64,000 nt of DNA from Astropecten irregularis (GCA_963971285.1 OZ020252.1:20621662-20685661); one strand, 5' to 3'; numbered from the stretch's first letter, positions 27,976 to 42,300 are shown. The notes: a model not told the origin generated them from the letters alone. A program made the numbers and translations.

Positions 27976-30062
27976 ATGTTTGAATGTGGTGCCAAGGCAA
28001 AGATGATGAGGGATGGCCCTATGGCTTCTGTGAAATTCCTGGCCTGCTTTAGTGTCACCCATAGCATAGTGCTTACTAAATTGTACATTTTAATTGAAGT
28101 CTTCTACATAATAATATATAATATAGCTCATGTTAAAATATGCCTAGTTGCTGAAGGCTGTTATTGTGAAATTATCTTTTGCAGATATTAATTTCCCAAA
28201 AGCTCGTAATATCACACTGAAGAAGAAAAACCCAGTTGCAAAAACAAATTTGGTTCGCTTGCTTTTTATTTGTCTCATTTGGAAGAATCAATTAAAATAC
28301 AAGTTGATAATTATTGGTCATTGATTTAGGCCTGTTTTTGTGGAGGGAAGGGGAGTGACAGAGTGTAGGGAGAAACCATTGCAGACTGTAGGTATTGTTC
28401 AGCTGTACTGGTAATAACCAAAGCACTGCTGGATATGAGTGGCGTGTTCCAACACCCCTGTGCTGAGAGTAGAACCGTCCACATAGCTGAACAGTTAAGC
28501 TGGTCTTTGCAGTGCAGTCCATCACACCATACATGTACATGTAGCTATCCTACATGTTTCTCATTGTTGACACTGACAGCGTGCAGTCCAAGCACCAACC
28601 ACACACACAGTACACAGTACACACACTCTCTATCTCAAGCCCAGTGACCAATAAAAAGCAAAAGCACATGCACAAAGGGAGCCACAGTCAGTCCATCAGC
28701 ACAACGTGTGTGTACGTACGTTTACTGTAAAACGTGTACCGGTACCTGTATTTATACTGTTTGTACTCTGTAGGCTCAAAAGTGTTCCTATCCTCGGTGG
28801 GATATTAATTCAAACAACAGCCAGGATTTTGTTAACATAGAAAGTGTCCTGTCATTGTCTGCTGTTGTATCAAGTCGGTACGTATCTGCTTTTTTGTTGT
28901 TTTTCTTCCATTTATTTTGTTGGTATTTCTTGGTTTTTGCTGTTGCTATTTGGCAGTGCTGTGCTGGTTAAAAGTCTGTATGTAATGATTGATGAAGACC
29001 AATGACCATGCATCCGTCATAAATGGCTGCCTTTGTTAATTTACTAATTGTTGGTAAACATTTCAGATGATCGTGAGCAAATATAGCAAGCTAGTGATCT
29101 ACAGGAAGGCAGACAGATTGTATATCAGGGGCAGCGTGTCTTATCTGTACACGTCAAATTGTACATACCTTAAGTTACATTAGCCATGAACATGTGTACT
29201 TGATTGTACAACTAGACTCAGCCTGACATGCATTCCACATTCAGAGTAGTCTGGTGCCCTGTAAGACTGAAATTTACAGAGTCATTTCTGGAAATAAATG
29301 CCATAGAATCCCAAATTACTGTAGAAACATTCATTTTACAAACTTTAACCGTTTTAACAAAATCGTTTGGCATTGGCCTGCATAATTCAACTTCGAAAAC
29401 AAAAGTTGAAATCGTTAGGTTCATCTTTGTTCACCAGAGTTTTTGGTGGGGGTCTCTCTCAGTTTTAGCAAAATTCTTGAATTTTATGCCGAGATATTTA
29501 TTTTAAAAGCAAAGTGCTCATCAGCGGTGGAATAAATACAATGTGCATGCAATCTTTGACCATATTTAGGCATAAACTGTTATGGTTTCTGTTTGGATAG
29601 TATATCTGCAGTTAAGCATTGAGACTGACTTCATTTACATGTATAATAGAAGATGAAAAATAAAAAGAATAACTTGTATGGTTTAATGTGTGAAAAACTC
29701 TTTTGGAAGACTTTAAAAAAAAAGTTTTTCAAAGAAACATTTTTCTCGGTTTTTTAGGGGAAAATATTGACTGTTTCTGTTTTTATATAAATTTGAATTA
29801 TATGAATTTGTGGACTACATTCCATTGTGTCTGACTTTGGTTTTTAGCTGAAACCTGCTACATGTAGTACAATTTGTCAGGTTTGCAGAAACCACGCAGT
29901 GATGACAGTGATGTTTGTGACCAAGGTTGTTTCATAGTTGTTTATGGTTGATCAGTTTACCATTATTGACGCAGAGTAATTACATCAAATCCAAATTCTG
30001 GTTTTTCAATGAAAGTGTAAGTTTTGTAACTACTGATAAAGAAGAACGTCTAAAGTATTTAA

Positions 30063-30240
30063 CCCTAACCCTCTGCACTTACCACACAAGACAAGAGCTG
30101 CTTACCGCACATTACCACAGTCTCCACAGGGGACTGGATAATAAAACATGCTTTACCACAATGTGGTGTATTGTGGTATTCAGGATACCATACTTACCAC
30201 AGTAAAACCATGTGTGGTAAGCTGTGCAGGAAGGTTAGGG
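30063..30240. mobile_element. piggyBac-like MITE with telomere-like ends
   Basis: 178 bp, flanked by TTAA at 30059-30062 and 30241-30244. Left end CCCTAACCCTCTGCAC, right end GTGCAGGAAGGTTAGGG. piggyBac-type ends start with CCC and insert at TTAA. The interior has further inverted motifs based on CTTACCACA / TGTGGTAAG. Confidence 0.75.
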
Positions 30241-31138
30241 TTAAACATCCATTATAAGACACTGTGTCACTAAGATGCTTACTTCTCAACCCAGATGAGC
30301 TTGGCACCCATTAAGTATCTCTAGCACCATAGCACAGGCACTACAATTGCCGCACAGTGTGAATGCAATTGGATTTAATTTCCTGTCTACCTGTGGTGAC
30401 TTACACTACCAGCAGCATCATATAATGCCAGTGCGAATTACTGGTCTCAGTGGTCAAGTTATGCACTGACCACTCAATAGACCTGTTTGTGCTTCATTGC
30501 ATACTGTACATTGCATCATGCATCCTTCCAATGCCAGTACAGGTCTATCAAATCCATAGATTTTTAAAGATGGACCGAGGGACACCTGCTCATATTGACT
30601 TGATCTTTGTCACCAAATAAACAAGCTCATCATTATTCAGTAATTTGCATATAATTGTTTGTGGATTCGTTTGATTTGTACTGGTACAAAGGCAAGATCA
30701 GTTCGTGAAAGAACAAAATGGGCGGAAATTTATGTTAATTACATGCACACAATTAATCTCTGCACTGTGGCATTGGAAATCACAGTGTTACATTTTACTG
30801 GCTTGGTAGTGTATTTTTAATTTGGCTAAATGTGTGTACATATGTATAATATGCATTTGTACAGTTTAAATCTCTTATAATATAACATTGTTACAAGCCA
30901 GCCCCTGTTTAACTTTCCTCATTTGCCCAGTCGTTACAAGACTTCTGCTTAGCTATTTCCAGTTTGTTTCAGCCTAATGGGAAAAAATAGGCCTACATGT
31001 ATTTCAAACCTGGTAGTCACTAATCATTTGTACGTATTCCATTGCATAAAGTAAATTTCTAAAGCTAAAGCTAACTTTTCTGGATTGCTGTTCACTTTGT
31101 AGAGGGGTTGAAGTCTTCTCCTCTTGAATTTATATTGA

Positions 31139-31250
31139 AAGATGAACAAAGTAAAATTGACTGGAGCGGGATTCAAACCTGCAACCTGAATACGTGTACT
31201 TCATGACTTTAAAATTCAGTCAGTTTCCCTTGTGGTTATTTGATTATTAT
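31139..31250. mobile_element. tRNA-bearing repeat, rearranged fold-back copy
   Basis: The tRNA-like part is in reverse (GACTGGAGCGGGATTCAAACC, about 31159), but the tail (AAAATTCAGTCAGTTTCCCTTGT, about 31209) follows in forward orientation. In intact copies both have the same orientation. Confidence 0.55.
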
Positions 31251-31889
31251 ATTGAATTTATATTGGAAAATCTTACTAATTTGAATGATAACCAGAAAAA
31301 AATAATTTGGAGGTCCAATTTCTTGAAAATCATTTCCCTTGCCCACATTTCAATAGCATTTGTAACTAAATCAGATTTTGGTGATAATCAGAATATTGGT
31401 TCTGCGGAGTTTTGCCTCCTCGAAATGTTCAAAGTATAAATTTGATGAACACAGTCTGTGAATTCCCTCTTTGATTCTGGGTAAATCAAATCTTATCTGT
31501 AGTTCATTTTATAAAGTGCGTCGTGGAAACAAGGGATTGGTGATAGCCAAGTAACCCCAAATTGGACTGTTGAACTAGTACTGATATTTACATGGACCTT
31601 TCCACTCTTTGTAGTCACAAGATATATTTACATTGATTACATTGAAGCAACTACATTTAATGTAGCTGATTGTAACATGTAATATACATAATGTATATTG
31701 CATTGTACACCCAGGCAATGATTAATGTTGACGAAAGCAAACAGAGAAGCAAAAAAGAGGTGAAAGAAATACTAGGCCTATGCCTTCAGCAAGTTATGAT
31801 GTTTTTCAGAAAATATTTTTGGTTGAGATACTCTTGTTGTCCTTCTGCAGTAGAGTAACAGTTCTGTTGTGTTGTTCTCCTGGATTTAA

Positions 31890-32227
31890 AGGTAATATCA
31901 TACTTTGGTTGCATACTGAAACATAAATCATCACAGATTTACCTATAACTTACAGGGTATAAAGATGGTTATGGTAGAAACATACCGTTAAAATTTGTCT
32001 GCCTGAAATGTTGTATTTATCCAGAAAATAGTAAAACCAATGTCCAAAAACAATTGGAAAGATTAAAAAAAGATTTTGAAAATACTGTAGCATATTTTAC
32101 TGTTTTCTCAAAAGGTGGGCACTGTATGGGACTGGACATTTCACAGATGACTTTTACTGTATCTTCCTTGATATTTTTGCCCACAAATCTGTATTTCTTT
32201 AACAAAAACCAAAGTATGATATTACCT
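31890..32227 (+). mobile_element. TTAA-flanked MITE, copy 5, complete
   Basis: TTAA at 31886-31889 on the left, TGAA (one change) on the right. The end repeats AGGTAATATCATACTTTGG and its complement are perfect. Same arrangement as copy 4. Confidence 0.8.
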
Positions 32228-32639
32228 TGAACTGTTGGTTTTTGTTCCAAGATTTTGTTTTTGAAGCCTAAGCCTTGGTTATTTTTAGGAGCCTGGGTTT
32301 CTGGTGACATCTTCATTAGTAGTATGTAAGGGGAACCTGACCTATACCGGTAAATGGCCGCAGGGTGTGGATGTACCTCACTAAGCAGCTGAGACAGACA
32401 GATCAAGTTTCATCATTTGCCTCTTTGATTACCGTGTACACCAACTTCACCATCATTGTGCAATTTAAGAACTGCATTATGAATGAGCACTTATGTCATT
32501 GCAGAATCAACTTGAACCACTGGATGGCCCGCAGACTTGTTGAATCTTGTTTTTATTTACGTAAACATGAAATGTAGCTCTATCTCCCCCAAGCTACTGG
32601 GTATTATGATTTTTTTTCCCAGTTGAATGAGAATATTTA

Positions 32640-32826
32640 ACTCATGACACAGATCACGGCAAAAAATGCAGTTTGGAACCGGGTTAAGATTTTCAACTCT
32701 GGTCCCTAACAGGGTTGATTTTGATCCGGTTCCACTTTCCTACCCGGGTTGGCTTGGGGTTGAATATTTTCAAGTGTCAAAAAGGTTGAACAAAATCTCA
32801 AGGTTCGATCCGGTTCCAACCCTGAG
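32640..32826 (+). repeat. Dispersed AACCGG-rich repeat, second copy
   Basis: Same orientation and block order as 14956-15130 (see that entry), with small deletions. Confidence 0.65.
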
Positions 32827-34249
32827 ATCTAGCTGACTACATGTGCCTTAGTTAGAAGCCTTTATGTAGTCCTGTCAGGTAACCTGCAGCATAATGCGGT
32901 ATGAAGAAAATGAGGAAGGTCCACACCAGCATCTTGAGCAGCTTGGGCAATATTACCTGACTCAGTAAGCCTTGATTGGCTGCCTTCCATCTCTCCTGAC
33001 ATACCTGATGCTTGAAACTTGACTGAGCATTATTGAAAATGACCAGTGCTTGAACACTCCACTCCTTAAGAGCTCTCTAGCCAACCCGGACAGAATAAAT
33101 TTACACATACATGTAGGCTAGTAAGGTTACTGATGATCAAGGAGCCTGGCCTCCCTATGTGTGTTTGATTACAGCCGACAGATTTATCCCAAACCCATAC
33201 AGAAGTTTGAATTTTGTTGTCAGCCGAACCAGTTGTCTTCGGGTTTCACACAGTTAATGCTTTCAGCTTTGTACACAAGAAGGTAGAAACCCTGTGAACC
33301 AAACTGATGTCTTTGTTTGCCACGGCTCTGTAAATCTTTGCACCTGTTGTTGGGGATATTTGTCTCTTCGAAAAACAGTTGGATTTGATGTCATGCACCT
33401 TTCCCCTACAAACCCACATGTGTATTACTCGAGAGTGGTTTGGGAAATTGTGTCACGGCAGCGGTGGTGGCTGGGTCTCAGTAGACTAAGGATGGGAATC
33501 CTGCCGAGGGTCACATTTCACCCGATTCCAAGTCTCTAGATAATAGCTGGATGCGTATGTGTACACTGTAACGTAGACTGCGTAGTCCTCTTGTGTGATC
33601 TTTATCACCATTCATTCTGATTATTACAGCATCTCAGTATCTCAGACCAATCTTTAATATCGTGCCCCCCAGCCCTGGCCCTCGCCCTCGCCCCTGCTTC
33701 CTCCCAAAAAACTAAGAGAAACTCTTAAATTTCCCTGTGGGTCTTTCAACCAACCAAGAAAAATAGTTTCCTTACAAGTAATATCTTCAAATGTAGGTTT
33801 GCCGTCTCGGAGCAATCTGGTTTTCGTTTTTCATCTTGCCGATATTTTTCCTCGTACTGTAATATTTTTTTTTCCTCCTTTCTCCCTTTGGGTCATTGAA
33901 TCAATCTATTTGTACATGATGTAAGTGCCTGAACATCGGTACATGTGTAGTTATGTCTGTAGACTCGGCTTAACCTAAAGGTTGTATCGTATCGAACAAT
34001 GCAGAATCAGCACTTACCATCGCACCGACAGGCTTGCAAAATCTGCATTTTCACTTTCGCTGATTTGTCCTTGTATCTATGGGGAGGAGACACCAAAAAA
34101 AAAAAGAAAATTGGAAAATCACAAGATTCCGAAGAGTAACTTGATTTAAGAGCACTCAAGTCAAATAAATCTGCGTCTATTTTATTATATATTGCATTCC
34201 AATTCAAATCCTGATGACTGCTGAAACTCACAAGGAGTTCAATGATTCA

Positions 34250-34310
34250 GCAGGAAAGGGGGAGGGGGGAGGGAGTTGGGAGGGAGTTGGGAGGGGGGGT
34301 TGTAGTTGGA
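34250..34310 (+). repeat. G-rich tract with GGGAGTT repeats
   Basis: At least six runs of three or more G, including the unit GGGAGGGAGTT repeated, enough for a G-quadruplex on the + strand. A poly(C) run follows at 34447-34471. Confidence 0.6.
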
Positions 34311-35590
34311 GACAGAAGGAAGAGAGAATGGTGACGCACATCACCAACGCTGTCAGGAACTCCTAACACTGCGAGCCTCCGCAAATTAAATAACACTGTA
34401 TCAGAGTTGGTAATTGCCTTAAGGTAAGAGCGGCTTTTCCGAACCAGTAGGCCTCCCCCCCCCCCCCCCCCCTAACCAGACACGAAGAGGTCCGAGCAAT
34501 CTTACTCTGCATTGGGGCTGAGTGAGTGAGTGACTGACACACACGAGGCATCTTCCCGACCTCGTCTGTGAACCGAAACAATCTGATAATCAGAAGATGT
34601 TTTGGACATCATTGCTACTGTCTGTCATCTGTTAGTGTGTGTTTAATACACCAGTCAGTGCATTGTACCCAGGGTCTGTACTCTACACTGTTTGCAATAT
34701 TACCTTCATTAGATACACAATCCATATTTTTATTCCTGGTTTCAAATCTAAATTGAATTTGGAGTGGGGTAATCAATCATGGCACAAAGTTCGCAGTCAT
34801 TGTGCAATCATGTGCAAGTAAAAGCACATGTACACATGTAAATTGTATCATGCTTGTGAAATTTAATTACAGTTTCTCTTTATTAGCGAGAAAGGTGGAA
34901 TTTGTTGTTTGTTTTTTCACTTCAGAGCTATTCCCTTTCATGTCTGTTTTTTTTTTTTTTAATAATGCATGCTGCACTACGAAAGAAATTGATAATTTTA
35001 TCAATTTTAGAGACACCACTCAGCCGTGCGGGGCACCAGTGAGTCGCTCCTGGGTCATATTCATGAAACCAGTCGTGTATTACCGGGGGCCAATTAAAGC
35101 ATTAATAAAAATTCAGAGCCGCTCCTTTCACCGCATTGAAATTAAAATCACAGTGTTAAGTAAACATACCTGAAAGTTTGACATGGTGGGATATTGAGCC
35201 TGGCTCAGGCTTGATATATAAATGGATTTGGCCTAAGAGGCATTGAGGTATTAAATTGTGTTCGTACTGGATTGGAGATTGAATGCCAACTTCATCCATT
35301 TGAAGACCGGCGGTAGACACAACCTGGATGGCTTGATAGTGAATTTAAAATTCCATTCACACCGGCTTGACAGGGCTGCGTTTCAATATTCTCATGGTCG
35401 AATTCTTCTCCACCCTTGACAAATTCAGTGCAAACACCAGCGCAGGAGGGATCATATTTAGTACAAGTGAACACGCACAGTATTGCATTGTACTGTCTCT
35501 CTGTACTCTGTACTGTGACCCATGAGATGATATCATAGCCAGGCTGTGGTACACTGCAAGAAGTACATTGAACATTCATGTACAACAAGC

Positions 35591-35730
35591 CTTGAATTTA
35601 TCGGAGGCCATGGCCTTCGTTGCCCTGGTTCTTGGCCTTCGTGCCCCCTTCAAATGTTTCCATAGACATTATGATTTTCCAATGGAAATGCCCCTTTCTA
35701 TTGAAAGGTGGCCTTGCCCTTTTCAGAACC
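35591..35730 (-). repeat. Dispersed repeat, inverse copy of 13938-14090
   Basis: Reverse complement of the blocks at 13938-14090, including CCATAGACATTATGATTTTCC. Confidence 0.65.
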
Positions 35731-35779
35731 AATCAAGGCCTGGTACAAGTTCAGTTTGATGGTGTAGACTTTATACCAG

Positions 35780-36046
35780 ATCTGGTTGGTGTGTAGTGGT
35801 TCTGTCCTCACCTTTTACCTCGGGGTCCCTGGTTCGAATCCCACTGAGAATCTCAGTATGTGGATCGGGTCGTCAGACCCTAACTTTGATCTTGAGCCTG
35901 GGTATTGAAAAAATGAATTATTATCTTGAATTTTCCTTCAATGGCTTCTTCAAACCACAATTGTCATCCTTTCGTTGGTTACCCTTAGGAAAAAACGAAA
36001 CAAACAAACACAAAATGTCATATATAATTAAATTGAATTGAATTGA
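35780..36046 (+). mobile_element. tRNA-derived SINE with (TTGAA)n tail
   Basis: A-box-like GGTGTGTAGTGGTT and a perfect B box GGTTCGAATCC (35831-35841) lie near the 5' end. A body of about 180 bp ends in the pentamer tail AATTGAATTGAATTGAA. This is the standard SINE order and is unrelated to the other tRNA-bearing repeat here. Confidence 0.65.
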
Positions 36047-39000
36047 AAGTTTCATTCATAATATTAAATAAGCATGTACACAATGTATACCATATCAAAT
36101 TTTCAAGAATTGATTGCAAGCAATTTGTTTATTGTAACTGAAGTTCTGTACGTACAGTACAATGAGTACATGTATGCATTAAATTAGATTGTTTGTGATT
36201 GACATTTAAATGGTTTGTTCATTATGAGTAGTACTCCTACTCAGGAAGGCTTACATACATGTAGTACAGCATATTTTTTCGTAATTAAGTTGAGCGAGCA
36301 CGCCAGTTTTGTGGGTTTTTCCTGTAATAATAAGTGGTAAAAAAAACGAGTTCCTGCTCCGATTGTATAGATTCCTTGAAATCTGTCTTCGAATCACGTC
36401 CGTCAGAGACATCCCTGAATTCCAGTCGAGTTAATTTGAAGATTAAGGGGAATCCAATGACTGTAGAGCCAGGGTCTAACATTACTTACAAACACTCTGT
36501 GTCGTGCAGTAAATAAGGCATGACGTTGTCCGGTACATTTTGATGGCAAATATTTTCTTAAACCTTTCCAGTTGCAATTTGTGGGACTAATTGATCAGAC
36601 ATTAGAATATGTCCTGTTGGTTGAACAGTGGATGGGTCCATTAAATTGGTCGGAGGTTTTATAAAACAGGACAGTCCAATTGTACATTGACTGCATCTTC
36701 ACTTCATCAGGAATGCAGCACAGCATCCTGGCTCTTGCAGAGTGTATTTGTAGGCCACAGGCAGCACTCTCAGACCTCATTGTACTTAGTGGATGACAGG
36801 ATGACTACAGTGTATAGGCCACATGTCCTAGATATTAAAAAACTCGGCCATTTCCCATACGCTATATCTGAATTTTTCAAATCATTTACATTTCCAATGT
36901 TTAGCAGTTGTGGAACACACACAGGAAGTGCAAGGCTTGACGGCAGATCGGACATACTTACAAAAAAGTCACAATTTTATTTCTCAGTACCCGGTACTCG
37001 GAAGGGCTACAATATAAAATGCAGTAAATGACAGAAGTCACAACTTGCAACAAATGACAGTTCAACTTCTTTAGGTTTTGATGAATAAACAAATACCAAT
37101 ACAAATTTTAAGATTCATTTATTATGCATGTACATATATATAAAACATGGAATTAAAAAGAAGTGAATTGGACAGCCAGCAAAAATGGAAAAATAAAATA
37201 AAATTGGTCTTCTTTTGGAGAGCTGCTTGTGTTTTTAAAACCATGCTGTCTGCTTGTCATTGGCCATCGTGCTTCAGACGACACGTACATGTACATCTTT
37301 CTCTGATGCATCAGGCACTGCCACTAATTGTAATGCTAGCAACATACTGACATACCATTTCATTACTGAAGCTGGGCCTGACTCTGATATCATCCAGAGA
37401 TTTCAGAGTCTAATTAGTTTCTAATTACATCCAAAGCAATTAGAACACAACATAGGATGCAATAAAAGAAATTGCTGCTGCTGCTGATTATGTACTACAT
37501 ATGCCTTTTCGGCAGACATGATTTTGGCCTTTTTTTTAATGGTTTGGGTCGTCATTAATTATACTTCGCCGTCGAATGCAAATATGGCCTTGCCATAAAG
37601 ATGACCGAATTCAAGGCACAGAACGCCCATGAATGTTTGGGTGTTTAAACAATTCCATGGAATAAGATGAGAATATTGTTGATGATTTATTTTGTGTGGT
37701 ATTGTATCTCCAGGTAAAGCAGTACATGTAAAAGAAGAAATGATGAAATGTGTAATAAAAGTCCTAATAAAAGGCAGGAGGTTGACCCCAAATTGAACTT
37801 GATCACTACATTAGTACAGAGATGGTTTGTACATGTATACATACAGCCTTCCTTTTAAAAGCATTGTAATTTAATTACAGTGTATATTGTATGAAATTAT
37901 TATGATGTACATGTACATGTACGCACATGTGCACTTAAATGCCATGTCATAGTTTATGGCTACTTTATACTTCAGTCAATGATCAATTGGGTGAGTATGA
38001 ATTGAAGGGCATTACACAAACAGCACAACATGGAAACATCTCAAACATCCTAAATGTATTCATTGAATTCAATTGGACGTTCTCTCACACAATCAGCAAA
38101 TCAGGACGCTTCATCCCTCATTGTCAGTCAACGACAGTAACCTGGTGTGAGGTAATGCGTTTGAGAGAGGACGGTCCGGTGTCCTTTCAGCCTTAATACT
38201 TGTGCTTTGATTTCAGTATCAAGTCTTCCAGGTGCCCGTCCCAGCTTCAGATTTGATTTCAGAAAAAAAAAAAAATGAGCGAGAAGATAAGAGTGAAACG
38301 TGACTATCCCAGGGCTCTAGGTGTGCGCTAGATCACTTGATACAGTAGGAATCAAAACAGAATCGCCGTCGTAATTTCTGGATTGAAGATTCATTGTGAC
38401 GGCTGTCAGCAATTTCCTGTATATCATTTGCTCATATCTACCAGTATCTTTTATGTTGCATTTCGTTTTGATCATTTGCAAGTTATAAAGCATCCCTGTC
38501 TCTTTTTCTGTCTTTTCTTTTTTTCTTTTTTGCTTTTCGTATTGCTTCAAGCAATCCATCTCAATTTGATTTTGTTTCTGTTTTTCAGAAAAGCTTTTTT
38601 TTTTTTTGCACATGTATAACTTAAGTGTGATTGGAGCGATAAGGGTTGGACAGTAGGGATATTAAAACTGATAAGGCCACAACGTGATGGGACGCTACCC
38701 CCTTGCGCATTATTGCATCGTAGAATATTATTCAAAGGCTACAAATCAGGACCAGAATTGCCAAGAGTACGTCAATTTCAGCCGACATTATCTTCCCCGA
38801 GACCCCGCATGTCATTTTTATTATTGAGTTTTGCCCGGGCTGTGAGGACTCTTTCCAAGGAATGATAACAATTGTCAGATTTGCCCTGGAAGATCCGGTC
38901 AAACCCTGAAGGGTATTATCTTATTATTTCCCCGCTACTTGAACTTATTGTGTTTAAAAGAATTTGGAAATCAGGTGTGGGAACGAGAATATGTTTTTTT

Positions 39001-39335
39001 CTTTGTACTTTTTTTTTCCAAACACCCGTAGAATTGATGAATATATTCTAAGTGTAGTGTTAATCTATGTTGGCGAAGGGTTTAAAATATGTATAATTCT
39101 ACCTCCCTTGCGAAAAAAATCACTAATAACGAAGACAAATATATTCTTCTTCGCAAGTATCTTGGACAACACATGTAGGCCTAATTTTCCATTTTCATAT
39201 TCAACAACATGCTTTTTGCTTATACTGTACTAGTACATGTAGTTCTTGGGTAAAATAGAAAGAGTGAATTTACTCATATTGTGAGGATTTCCTCGGTTAC
39301 AAGCTTTGAAAATGAAAACAAAGCAGCAAATGGTT

Positions 39336-39350
39336 GGTTGCTTAGCAACC
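39336..39350. promoter_or_regulatory. RFX X-box-like palindrome
   Basis: GGTTGCTTAGCAACC, a near-perfect palindrome of the RFX half site GTTGCY. Confidence 0.35.
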
Positions 39351-42300
39351 AAACACAATTTCAGATTGCCCAGTCCGATTCCGCAAATGAATACTAAATT
39401 TCCCCCGTTGCCCATGCATTGTACATATGTACATGTATGTATTGGTATTACGGTGCAGAAAAGGTAATGTGCAACTTATACCAGCACATTCAACGTGCAG
39501 TAGGCCTAATTAAAATACCAAGACTGTACATCATGTATTGACGACGGCAGTTGAGTAGGGTTGTGATGTACACAGACTTCTTGTATGGAGGATTTCAGTA
39601 GTATGTTTTTTCTACCTGTGTATGGTACTCTGAATGTACATCACCAGAGATAGATACATGAAATTTATAAGTGGAAAGTACGGGAATAATTTCCTTTGCA
39701 AGTCTCTGTGCCGTACGCTGAATTTCTTTAAATTGGTTATAAATGGAAAACAAACATTGTTTAACAATTTAAATTTGTCAGATGTTGGACTCATATCAAG
39801 TGGACTATTCTACAATCTAATTACGTGACATTACAATTTTAAACAGTAGCCAAAAACCCACACATGCAATGTCTCAACCTAATTTTGACATTTTATATTA
39901 AAGAAAGTATCAATCAATAACCAATTCTGCTGTAATGTGACAGACTGCATCATAAACATGACTCGTGATTAGCGGCTCGTTTGATGTCTACATTTGTCTT
40001 GACCTATTTCTTATATATACCAGGTCATTATATCAGTCCCATGAGTTTTTGTCACCAGTAAGAAATTAAGAAACATGTAGCCTACATTGTACACACGTCT
40101 GGGTTGCACATGTATACATGTAATACTATTATTTATTTATGCCGTACATGTACCGACTGTACACCCTTCTACTAGCTATGTATTCATACCACGGTCATTA
40201 CAATCAATTAATCAATCAAACGTGCCTAGCTTGGGTATTACATGTACATCAACTGGCGTCCTATATTTGTCGGGGATCAGACCCTGTATGGAGACTGTGT
40301 GTGAGTGTATAGTAGTAACTGTGTGTACTTTGATTAAGCCGACCAGTGTGCCCACGGATGGCCTGTAATTCGCGCCACTTTTTGTGATGCTTTTGTTCCG
40401 CTGCTACGCTGCCAAAGGCAGTCAGCCAACCACATGGAGTGTAGAGCATTGGATCTATACACCTGTGAATGCATATAAGCCATACACATGTGTATACTGT
40501 ACATATACTGGTACAATCATTATTGTATTGTGTACATACATAATGTACCTCTTCAAAGCTGAAAAGATCATTAAAACGCATTGCTATCCAACAATTATTA
40601 CATAATTTGTTTAACATGTTTTCAAATAAAGACTGAATTTGTATACACATGCATGAAATGAGACACAAATTAGGAAGGATTGAATATGACAAATATTGAT
40701 GTATCTCCCGAGATACCTCAGAAGATTCTTTGCAAACTGTCCTTTACAAAAGACCCTTCCCTACTACCAGGAGAAACCTACATGTACATGTTGTTGTAGG
40801 CCTTGTCAGCTAAGGTTCATCAGCAATCAATTTATCATTCAATTTATATCATTTCCACAATTCAAGCTATAAAATGATTCATCCTTTTTTTACCCGCTGG
40901 ATGTAATGCTATCGAAATGCTGAAACAATTTTAAAAGAAAAATTATTGCATATTAAAAAATTTCACCATCAGACTAGATTAAATACAATTATGTACTGTA
41001 CACGTAATTATACACGGTTGAGATAGGGGCCTACATGTATACACATCTCATTTTTTGGGTAACTTTTAGTGTATTCCTATGCAAAAAAAATATTCTAAAA
41101 TATGAAATATTCCATGAGGATTACAGAAATATGTATTTGTGGTATTAATGACTAAATATGTAAATCCAAATTTAAGCAAATAACCTAAATCACTGGGCAT
41201 AAGGAGTCAAGAGCAATAGGCTAACTCAACCGACTTACATGTGTACTTTAACCAGAGTTATTATTCCTATTTCATTGCCCACGTTCAAGGTTACGCATAT
41301 TTTTATTGGCGTTAAGGCCATCGAGGGTTCCTTGTACTTTTTTTTAATCTCATGTAAAAAAAAATTGTGAGTTCAATTCTTTATTATTATTTCAATTTTT
41401 CGTCTGCTAGTCATCGCTGAACTGGAAGTTTTACTCTCGCGACTCACGGTAAATATTATCACAGGGCATCACAGAGGTGCACTCAAATTGGTTAGAAATT
41501 AAATGTACAGGTATGTACACTGTACATATGTACATGAACTCCATTTGTTTAGAACTCCATTTGATATTTGCCTTGACACTATGGGTGTTTTTCAACCAAC
41601 TTTCACTAGCCCCACTTTTCTGTTGGATAAGGATAGAATTATATTTACATTGTATGTGCAGGATCATCTTCTTTTCTGAAGAAATAGAGTAGAGAACAAA
41701 ATGTAGACTCAAAAATGGCTTCCGTCTTTTTTGCAGCAGTATATTGTATTTTTTAAGTTGGTCAACTCAAACATCACAGCTAAAAGAGTTATTTTTGTGT
41801 GTGCATGCGGAATTCCCTCTTTTTTTATTGGTTTGTTCTAATATCCTTATGTCTTACCAAAACAGGAATATGAGTTTTGAATTCTCTGGGATATTCAAAA
41901 GCATTCTTAAATTATTACAAGCAATTTGTTGGTTTAAATTGTATGAACCTTTAAGGAGTTTCCAATGTGCACAAACAGCATTATAGGTCAATAGGCTGCA
42001 AATAATATACAGTATGTATGCATTATAAATACATACACGAACCATTTGTACAGTGTAGTATTGTTTGATTTGCCAGTATGGCGATATAGCTGACTATTTC
42101 TCAAATACATGTGGGATTTACATGTACAGTATGTACCCATGTAAATCTTAAAGAACAACACATATGTACTGTTCAATGTATTCAAACAATAAGATCAACT
42201 TATTGATGAAATTCAAATATTCTAAACTTGTACATTTATACAGGGATTACAGCTCTTCATGTATGCATTATGGATGGTCCTTTCATCTGTCTTTTCATGT

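Larger units (their letters stand above)
18335..30058. other. Non-coding stretch
   Basis: No gene found. It contains copy 4 of the TTAA family, a tRNA-bearing repeat near 27850, one X-box-like site at 19006-19019, and small runs such as poly(G) 19770-19788 and a short GT run near 23690. Much of 21100-27800 shows no structure that I can name. Confidence 0.5.

Noticed and set aside
30059..30080. Interstitial telomere repeat
   Set aside because: Only about two units and they are the end of a TTAA-flanked MITE, mirrored at the other end.
35783..35850. tRNA gene on the + strand
   Set aside because: Perfect B box but it is followed by a body and a pentamer tail, the structure of a SINE; no proper anticodon loop.
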